Origin: Gammaproteobacteria bacterium
GTDB lineage: Bacteria; Pseudomonadota; Gammaproteobacteria; JAABTG01
DNA length: 11,736 nt
Assembly: GCA_030066245.1 (NCBI GenBank)
Contig: JASJBY010000108.1
Span: 1-11,736, forward strand
Reading direction: 5' to 3'
Shown here in pieces: positions 7,082-11,736 of the stretch; positions within the stretch are counted from its first letter, which is position 1, and every line of letters begins with the position of its first letter. Under the pieces are notes generated by a model that saw only the letters and a list, made by a program, of their open reading frames with translations, did not search any database and had not been told where the DNA came from. The position numbers and the translations under genes were made by a program.

Positions 7082-8149
7082 GTGAGAACTCTGGACCGTT
7101 ACATCGGCGCATCCGTCGCAAAGGGTTACGTGCTGGTCCTTGCGGTGCTGCTGCCTGTGTTCAGCTTCCTGCTCTTCGTCAACGAGCTCGAGGACGTGGG
7201 CAAGGGAACCTACGACGCCTTGGACGGGCTAGTCTACGTGCTGATGACCGCCCCGGGGCTCATGCTGGAGCTTACCCCGGTAGCCGCCCTTCTGGGAGGC
7301 ATTGTGGCCCTGGGCGGGCTGGCGGCAGGCAGTGAGTTGCTTGCCGCGCGCGTCGCCGGTGTGTCCGTGATGCGAATCGGCGGGGCGGTGATGAAAACGG
7401 GCCTCCTCTTGATGCTGCTGGTTGTTCTCATGGCACAGTTCATCGTGCCACCGCTGAACCAGCGTGCCGAAACCCGCCGTTCGGCGGAATTGACTAAAGC
7501 CGGCACCTTCCTCGCAGACAACGGCTTCTGGTCACGGGACGGGCTCAGATACATCAATGTCCAGCGCGTTCTTCATGGCCGTATCCCTCATGAGGTTGAA
7601 ATCTACGAGTTCGACGAAGACAGACGCCTCCGCACCTTTATCCAGGCCGAGCGTGCGAACCTGGCGAACCCCAATCGCTGGCGGCTGCTGAGGGTCATGC
7701 ACAAGCGCTTCGACGGTCAAAGCGTCCAGAGTCAAGTTCTTCCCGAGTTGGAGTGGGAGCCCTTTTTAAGCGAAACCCAGGTCCATGTGCTGGAACTCCC
7801 GCCGACCGCGTTGTCGCCGACTGACACGTTGCGATATGCCCAGCATCTTCGGGAAACGGGTCAGGCCGCGGAGCAGATAGAGTTGCGATTCTGGCAGCAG
7901 GCCTCGCTGCCTCTGGCCACGGGGGCGATGACCCTGCTCTCCCTGCCCTTTGTGTTCGGCGGGCTGCGGTCGGCCTCCTTCGGCAAACGTCTCGCGCTTG
8001 GGGCCGTGCTCGGCGTCGCCTATTACCTGGTTAGCCAGATTGTGGCCAACCTCGGGCTGCTGGTGGGCATAAGCGCCGCCGTGGTCGCCCTGACCCCGGT
8101 GCTGGCGCTCGTCCTGTTGACCCTGCTGGTCATTCGCCGGATTCGCTGA
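7082..8149 (+). CDS. lptG: LptG-type permease of a lipid ABC exporter
   Basis: The partner permease has 355 residues, the usual LptG length. It begins MRTLDRYIGASVAKGYVLVL, with membrane segments at about 15-33, 52-78 and 103-122. ELTPVAALLGGIVALGGLAAGSELLAARVAGVS (63-95) is the typical LptG coupling region. A periplasmic domain covers about 125-270, followed by segments near 272-293, 304-330 and 332-351. GTG 7082 is the first start codon after the in-frame TAG at 7010. No Shine-Dalgarno is visible, and a three-codon ORF (ATG 7074) ends across the start as GTGA. It follows lptF on the same strand and converges with the phosphoesterase gene, stop to stop 28 bp apart. It probably dimerises with the neighbouring LptF and uses the cell's LptB ATPase, or one encoded outside the window. 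Whether the cargo is LPS or the lipid built by this cluster cannot be read from sequence. Confidence 0.9.
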   Translation: MRTLDRYIGASVAKGYVLVLAVLLPVFSFLLFVNELEDVGKGTYDALDGLVYVLMTAPGLMLELTPVAALLGGIVALGGLAAGSELLAARVAGVSVMRIGGAVMKTGLLLMLLVVLMAQFIVPPLNQRAETRRSAELTKAGTFLADNGFWSRDGLRYINVQRVLHGRIPHEVEIYEFDEDRRLRTFIQAERANLANPNRWRLLRVMHKRFDGQSVQSQVLPELEWEPFLSETQVHVLELPPTALSPTDTLRYAQHLRETGQAAEQIELRFWQQASLPLATGAMTLLSLPFVFGGLRSASFGKRLALGAVLGVAYYLVSQIVANLGLLVGISAAVVALTPVLALVLLTLLVIRRIR

Positions 8150-8177
8150 GCATCGCCACGGCAGCTATCAGGACACC

Positions 8178-9170
8178 TCAATCGGCCGCCGGTAGAATCA
8201 GCGTGCGCTCACCTTCGGCAGCGAAGCCGTTGCGCGCGTGTGCATAACCTCGCACGCTGACCGTGAGCAGCCTGGCATCGCCTTCATCGGTGAAACGATA
8301 GAGGTAATATTGGGCCCGCCGCCCGGCCATGGCGCTTACCGTGGATGCCGACGGCACGCCGAGAACCGGCGCCGTGCCGGTCGCTGTTCGCAGCGCGCCC
8401 TGCGCGGCCCGGTGACCGTGGCCATGGAGTACAAGCTCCACCCCATGGCGGCTCAGAATTGCCCGCAGACTGCGCGAGTCTACCAGCCGCTTGCGCCAAC
8501 CTACCGTGCCCTCAAGCGGCGGATGATGGATCAGCAGAACGCGCACCAGCTTTCGCCGGCCGGTCGCCTCCAGCACCCGAGATAAGGCATCGCGCTGAGC
8601 CTGCCCCACTCGGCCCGTGGCCAGGAAAAAACCCGAGGGTCGGGCGCTCGACAAGCCGATAAGCGCCAGGGGCCCGCGTACCCTAAGGCTTGGAAATGGC
8701 GCCTGCCCGCCTGCCGGCAGGGTCGCGGCACGGCTGGCTTCATCCGAGCTCAGATAGGGCTGCCAGAGCCGCAGGGTCTCCTCGGGGGAGGCGTGCACGT
8801 ATGCCTCGTGGTTTCCGGGCACCACCGTCACGTCCTGCGGCTCGCCCACCGTCTGCAGCCATCGTCTCGCCTGCTCGAACTCGCTCGGCAGTCCAAGGTG
8901 GGTGAGGTCACCCGTGACCACGGTATGATCCGGTCGCAGCCGGGCGAGGTCGCGCAGCAGGGCATCGAGCACTTCCCGCCTATGCTCCGCCCGGCGCCGG
9001 CTGATCCAGGACAGATAGCCGAAGAAGCGCTTGTTCAGCAACTCTCTCATGCGCGCGTGTGCCGGGCTCGACAGGTGAGGATCGGAAAAATGCGCCAACG
9101 TGTAGCCTCGGCGGGCTCCTCGACCCCGGGCGGCCGGTTTCGCCAACCTGGAAGATTTTGCTGCAGCCAT
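8178..9170 (-). CDS. Calcineurin-like metallophosphoesterase (class III phosphodiesterase type)
   Basis: A soluble protein of 330 residues with a complete two-metal phosphoesterase set: SDPH (Asp30, His32), TGDLTH (Asp88), VPGNHE (Asn120, His121), LIHHPP (His215, His216) and HGHGH (His249, His251, His253). The GNHE replaces the commoner GNHD. The N-terminus is basic and alanine-rich before the first strand at about residue 24; it is not a signal peptide. ATG 9170 is chosen over an adjacent TTG. Related proteins include CpdA-like phosphodiesterases and LpxH-type UDP-diacylglucosamine hydrolases. LpxH itself is shorter and differs in pattern, so I would not call it LpxH. It is inverted between the exporter and kinase genes. 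Hydrolysis of a nucleotide-linked or phosphorylated lipid or head-group intermediate is a plausible role, unproven. A -10-like TATACT sits just upstream. Confidence 0.85.
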   Translation of the reverse strand: MAAAKSSRLAKPAARGRGARRGYTLAHFSDPHLSSPAHARMRELLNKRFFGYLSWISRRRAEHRREVLDALLRDLARLRPDHTVVTGDLTHLGLPSEFEQARRWLQTVGEPQDVTVVPGNHEAYVHASPEETLRLWQPYLSSDEASRAATLPAGGQAPFPSLRVRGPLALIGLSSARPSGFFLATGRVGQAQRDALSRVLEATGRRKLVRVLLIHHPPLEGTVGWRKRLVDSRSLRAILSRHGVELVLHGHGHRAAQGALRTATGTAPVLGVPSASTVSAMAGRRAQYYLYRFTDEGDARLLTVSVRGYAHARNGFAAEGERTLILPAAD

Positions 9171-9176
9171 CAAGTT

Positions 9177-9182
9177 AGTATA
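9177..9182 (-). promoter_or_regulatory. Possible -10 element of a leaderless phosphoesterase transcript
   Basis: TATACT on the minus strand matches the consensus at five of six bases and ends 6 bases before the ATG at 9170. Transcription would start at or within the start codon, giving little or no leader, which fits the absent Shine-Dalgarno. No good -35 is seen at normal spacing. Confidence 0.35.
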
Positions 9183-9241
9183 CGATATCGCGTTGAATTT
9201 AACGGCATTTCCTGTCGAGGCCGAGCTCGCGCTCGGACCGG

Positions 9242-10330
9242 ATGATGGTCACGCAGTCGCTACGCCGAGTCCCAAACCTCATGCACCAGTCCGCCCCCGC
9301 CAGACCCGCGACGACCGCGCGCGAGTCGCCCGTTCCGGACCTCCCTCGTACTACGGACGAGGCAAGACCGCGGTCGCTAGGCGTTCTCAGCAACGGTCGC
9401 AGCGGCAGAAACCAGAAAGGCGGGCTCCAAACCGCGCGGCGCATCCTGGCGGGCTACGGGGAGGTCCCCCACCACGAGGTCAGCACCCCCGAAGAAATCG
9501 GCGAGGCGCTGCGGGAGCTGTCCGGTGACGAGACAGAAGTCTTGGCGGTCAACGGGGGAGATGGCACGGTACAGGCGGTGCTCAGCAGTCTGTTGCGCGA
9601 CAGGCCGTTCTCAAGGCTGCCGCTGCTGGCCGTGATTCCGAGCGGCACGACCAACATGACCGCCGGCGACATCGGCGTTGGCCGACATCCCGGTCGGTCG
9701 TTACGCCGGCTGCTGCGCTGGACGCAGGCTCGAGAAACCGGTGCCGTCATCGAGAGTCGACCGGTGCTTCGGGTCCTGGCGAACCCTACTGCTGTGGCCC
9801 TGTACGGCATGTTTTTTGGCACGGCCGGCATCGTTCAGGGTACCCGATACTTCCACGAACGCATTCACGCCATGGGCCTTCGTGGTGAATTGGGTCCCGG
9901 TATCACCATCGCGAGGCTCCTCCTCGATGCAGCGAGACGACGCGGTCAACATGTGACGCCGGAGAGCATTCGCGTCCAGGTCGACGACCGGACTCCGGAG
10001 CAGCACGACTGGCTGTTGATACTGGTGAGCACCTTGCAGCGCCTTTTTCTAGGACTCAGGCCCTACTGGGGCAGAGAAAGGGCGCCCCTGCAGTACACCG
10101 CTCTGGGCGCCCGCCCGCGGTATCTGCTGCGCGTGCTGCCCTGGCTGGCCCGGGGCCGGACGCATCGCCGGCTGACCGCGTCGAACGGGTACTACAGCTA
10201 CAATGCCCGGGAGGTCAGGCTGACATTGGACAGCGCGTTTACCCTGGACGGCGAAATCATACCGGTGGACAGGGCAAACGGGCCGGTCTTGCTCCAGGAC
10301 GGCGGAGACGTCCGCTTCCTTCGCCTGTAG
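9242..10330 (+). CDS. DAGK-family lipid kinase, candidate ceramide kinase (CpgB-like)
   Basis: This 362-residue protein contains the diacylglycerol kinase catalytic domain (DAGKc), as found in bacterial diacylglycerol, ceramide and sphingosine kinases. LGVLSNGRSGRN (residues 46-57) starts the fold; VNGGDGTV (103-110) is the ATP-binding GGDGT motif; IPSGTTNMTAGDIG (132-145) replaces the common GTxNDFA; and FTLDGEII (333-340) carries the late acidic residue. About 43 residues precede the domain and look disordered, so ATG 9281 is an alternative start. A Caulobacter ceramide kinase, CpgB, belongs to this family, which with the acyl-AMP ligase, SDR and GNAT acyltransferase suggests ceramide-1-phosphate as product. 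Diacylglycerol or undecaprenol phosphorylation is possible. The next gene, 16 bp away, is a Tam41-like cytidylyltransferase, whose substrate would be the phospholipid this kinase makes. Confidence 0.88.
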   Translation: MMVTQSLRRVPNLMHQSAPARPATTARESPVPDLPRTTDEARPRSLGVLSNGRSGRNQKGGLQTARRILAGYGEVPHHEVSTPEEIGEALRELSGDETEVLAVNGGDGTVQAVLSSLLRDRPFSRLPLLAVIPSGTTNMTAGDIGVGRHPGRSLRRLLRWTQARETGAVIESRPVLRVLANPTAVALYGMFFGTAGIVQGTRYFHERIHAMGLRGELGPGITIARLLLDAARRRGQHVTPESIRVQVDDRTPEQHDWLLILVSTLQRLFLGLRPYWGRERAPLQYTALGARPRYLLRVLPWLARGRTHRRLTASNGYYSYNAREVRLTLDSAFTLDGEIIPVDRANGPVLLQDGGDVRFLRL

Positions 10331-10332
10331 AC

Positions 10333-10338
10333 AGGAAG
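10333..10338 (+). promoter_or_regulatory. Ribosome binding site deciding the Tam41-like start
   Basis: AGGAAG lies 8 bases before ATG 10347 and overlaps the alternative GTG at 10338, which supports the ATG as the true start. Confidence 0.65.
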
Positions 10339-10346
10339 TGCGGGAC

Positions 10347-11294
10347 ATGCAGCCACCGGCACCCCTCCTCGACCTAGTGCAGCGCCAGAGCCGCCTGGTA
10401 CCCACGCCGCCTATGCAGGCGCTGCGCGAGCGGCTGCTGGCGGCGCACGGCGATACCGTCCGGGCCATCCTGTTCTACGGCTCCTGCCTGCACCGAGGCC
10501 AGGCGCTGGAGGGATTGGTGGACCTCTATCTGGTGGTGGACAGCTATCGTGGGTTCTACGGGCGCCGTCTGCCCGCCTACTTCAACAGGCTGCTGCCGCC
10601 CAACGTGTATTACCTGGAGTGGACCAGCGAGCAGCAGACGCTGCGTGCAAAATACGCGGTGGTTTCGGCGCGCGATTTCGAGCGCGGCACTTCCTCGCGC
10701 TGGAATCATTCCTATCTTTGGGGGCGCTTCTCTCAACCGGCCGCGCTGCTGTATGCCCGCGACGAGCAGGCCACGGAACAGATCGTGCGCTGCCTTGCCC
10801 GCGCCGTGGTCACCTTCATGAGCCGCGTCATCCCGCATCTGCCGCCGATATTCACGTCCCGGGAGCTGTGGCTGGAAGGCCTGCGGCTCAGCTACCGGGC
10901 AGAGTTACGCGCGGAGAAGCCGCACCGTGCCCTATCGCTGTACGAATCGTCGGCAGCCTACTTGGACCAGCTTACGCGGGCCGCGATGGAAAGCCTGCCA
11001 TATCGTGTCGAAGCGGCTGCGGAGCCCAATGCTTACCGTAGTGATATCCCCGTACAGGCACGCCGGCGGAATCGCTCAACATGGACGCTACGCCGAGCGC
11101 AGGGCAAACTGCTCTCTGTCCTGCGGCTCCTGAAAGCCGTGTTTACCTTCCGCGGTGGCTTCGATTACGTTATCTGGAAAATCGAGAGGCATTCAGGCGT
11201 CAGTGTCGACGTGAGCCCTCTGGCACGGCGTTACCCGCTGGTGGCAGGCTGGGGCGTCATCTGGCGGCTCTATCGCCGTGGTGCATTTCGCTAG
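10347..11294 (+). CDS. Tam41/MMP37-like CTP:phosphatidate cytidylyltransferase-type protein
   Basis: A protein of 315 residues resembling the mitochondrial Tam41 (MMP37) family, which makes CDP-diacylglycerol from phosphatidic acid and CTP. Seen: AILFYGSC (residues 40-47) and GLVDLYLVVD (56-65, Asp59 and Asp65), the nucleotidyltransferase GS...D motif in the form used by Tam41; LPPNVYYLEW; LRAKYAVVSARDF (99-111), like the Tam41 KYGVIS element; SYLWGRFSQPAALLY (122-136), like its LYxAGRLxKP stretch; and FTSRELWLEGLRLSYRAELR (169-188), which matches its FTxxELxxxIxxLSYxGDxR block. A second serine or glycine usual after GS is Cys here. The C-terminus (about 252-285) is basic and hydrophobic and may sit on the membrane. 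It follows the lipid kinase by 16 bp. Kinase then cytidylyltransferase suggests CDP-activation of the phosphorylated lipid, possibly ceramide-1-phosphate. This assignment is from remembered motif similarity, without an alignment. Confidence 0.7.
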   Translation: MQPPAPLLDLVQRQSRLVPTPPMQALRERLLAAHGDTVRAILFYGSCLHRGQALEGLVDLYLVVDSYRGFYGRRLPAYFNRLLPPNVYYLEWTSEQQTLRAKYAVVSARDFERGTSSRWNHSYLWGRFSQPAALLYARDEQATEQIVRCLARAVVTFMSRVIPHLPPIFTSRELWLEGLRLSYRAELRAEKPHRALSLYESSAAYLDQLTRAAMESLPYRVEAAAEPNAYRSDIPVQARRRNRSTWTLRRAQGKLLSVLRLLKAVFTFRGGFDYVIWKIERHSGVSVDVSPLARRYPLVAGWGVIWRLYRRGAFR

Positions 11295-11347
11295 CATCGG
11301 GCGCTGGCGGGGCTGGGCGATGCCTGTCGGCTGTGCTGCCTGCCGTC

Positions 11348-11352
11348 GGAGG
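11348..11352 (+). promoter_or_regulatory. Shine-Dalgarno GGAGG of the leader ORF
   Basis: GGAGG with a 5-base spacer before ATG 11358. It is ideally placed for the six-codon ORF, not for the Sel1 gene start 22 bases away. Confidence 0.6.
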
Positions 11353-11357
11353 CGACA

Positions 11358-11378
11358 ATGGTCCTGAAACACACATGA
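11358..11378 (+). CDS. Six-codon leader ORF (MVLKHT) coupled to the Sel1-repeat gene
   Basis: ATG 11358 follows GGAGG at ideal spacing and is read for six codons to TGA 11376-11378. That TGA overlaps the start of the next gene as ATGA (11375-11378). This geometry is typical of translational coupling. A sequencing frameshift is unlikely because the downstream frame has a whole signal peptide from its own ATG. Confidence 0.5.
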   Translation: MVLKHT

Positions 11379-11736
11379 GAAGCGTATTCGTCATTTTGCT
11401 TTCCGCTTTGCTGTTGCTGGCAAACCTGCCAATTCTGGCGGCGTCTCTGCAAGAAGTACGTGAGCTGGCCGAGCAGGGCGATGCCGAAAGCCAGTTTGAG
11501 CTGGGCACCCGCTACATGTCCGGAAAAGGCCTGGAACGGGATCCCGGTGAGGCCGTCAAGTGGTACAGAAAGGCGGCCGAGCAGGGCTACAGCAAGGCAC
11601 AGACCAATCTCGCACACCTGTACATGACTGGCCGCGGGGTCGCGCAGGACTATGTGGAGGCCATGGAATGGTTTCGTCGGGCGGCCGGTCAGGGCGACAC
11701 CAAGGCGCAGATGAGCATCGGTATGATGTACCTGAC
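11375..11736 (+). CDS. Secreted Sel1-repeat protein (C-terminus cut by window edge)
   Basis: Open from ATG 11375 to the edge, about 120 residues. The N-terminus MRSVFVILLSALLLLANLPILAAS looks like a cleavable signal peptide (one Arg, hydrophobic core, cleavage near LAA-S at about residue 23). Tandem Sel1-like repeats follow: AEQGDAESQFELGTRYMSGKG, then AVKWYRKAAEQGYSKAQTNLAHLYMTGRGVAQDY, then AMEWFRRAAGQGDTKAQMSIGMMYL, with the family spacing of about 36 residues. Sel1 repeats form TPR-like helical scaffolds for protein contacts, commonly in the periplasm. It begins 80 bp after the Tam41-like gene on the same strand and may or may not belong to that operon. Its own start lacks a Shine-Dalgarno and seems coupled to the leader ORF. 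Partner and role are unknown. Confidence 0.88.
   Translation, partial: MRSVFVILLSALLLLANLPILAASLQEVRELAEQGDAESQFELGTRYMSGKGLERDPGEAVKWYRKAAEQGYSKAQTNLAHLYMTGRGVAQDYVEAMEWFRRAAGQGDTKAQMSIGMMYL

Noticed and set aside
8150..8177. Terminator between lptG and the convergent phosphoesterase gene
   Set aside because: The 28-bp gap has no inverted repeat followed by a T-run on either strand.

Overview
The window is GC-rich, densely coding bacterial DNA. The LptF and LptG proteins show a Gram-negative cell with an outer membrane. Codon use and protein style fit a high-GC proteobacterium, perhaps a gammaproteobacterium of the Ectothiorhodospiraceae/Chromatiales type, but the taxonomic guess is weak. 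No rRNA, tRNA, CRISPR array, insertion sequence or phage gene was seen.

Layout. (1) Positions 1-2428, minus strand: a fatty acyl-AMP ligase (FAAL) followed, after a 23 bp gap, by an extended SDR oxidoreductase that runs off the left edge. (2) Positions 2429-3739: about 1.3 kb with no convincing gene. It holds an NtrC-like palindrome, several hairpins, an AT-rich island and an operator-like dyad. (3) Positions 3740-8149, plus strand: a GNAT-type acyltransferase, a MobA-like nucleotidyltransferase, a possible 41-residue small protein, and an LptF/LptG pair of lipid-exporter permeases. (4) Positions 8178-9170, minus strand: a calcineurin-like metallophosphoesterase. (5) Positions 9242-11294, plus strand: a diacylglycerol/ceramide-kinase-family lipid kinase, then a Tam41 (MMP37)-like CTP:phospholipid cytidylyltransferase 16 bp later. 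(6) Positions 11358-11736: a six-codon leader ORF coupled to a secreted Sel1-repeat protein that runs off the right edge.

Interpretation (inference). An acyl-AMP/acyl-ACP ligase, an SDR, a GNAT acyltransferase and a DAGK-family kinase together match the accessory genes of the bacterial ceramide pathway known from Caulobacter crescentus: AasR-like acyl-ACP synthetase, CerR ketone reductase, bCerS N-acyltransferase and CpgB ceramide kinase. Serine palmitoyltransferase and its acyl carrier protein are not in the window; I predict them just left of position 1. The rest suggests that the lipid is further processed and exported: ceramide, then ceramide-1-phosphate (kinase), then CDP-ceramide (Tam41-like enzyme). 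The MobA-like enzyme may activate a head group. The LptF/LptG pair, in an unusual neighbourhood for lptFG, may be a dedicated exporter that moves the lipid out of the inner membrane toward the outer membrane. The most novel points are the kinase plus Tam41-like pair and the LptFG pair embedded in a sphingolipid-type cluster.
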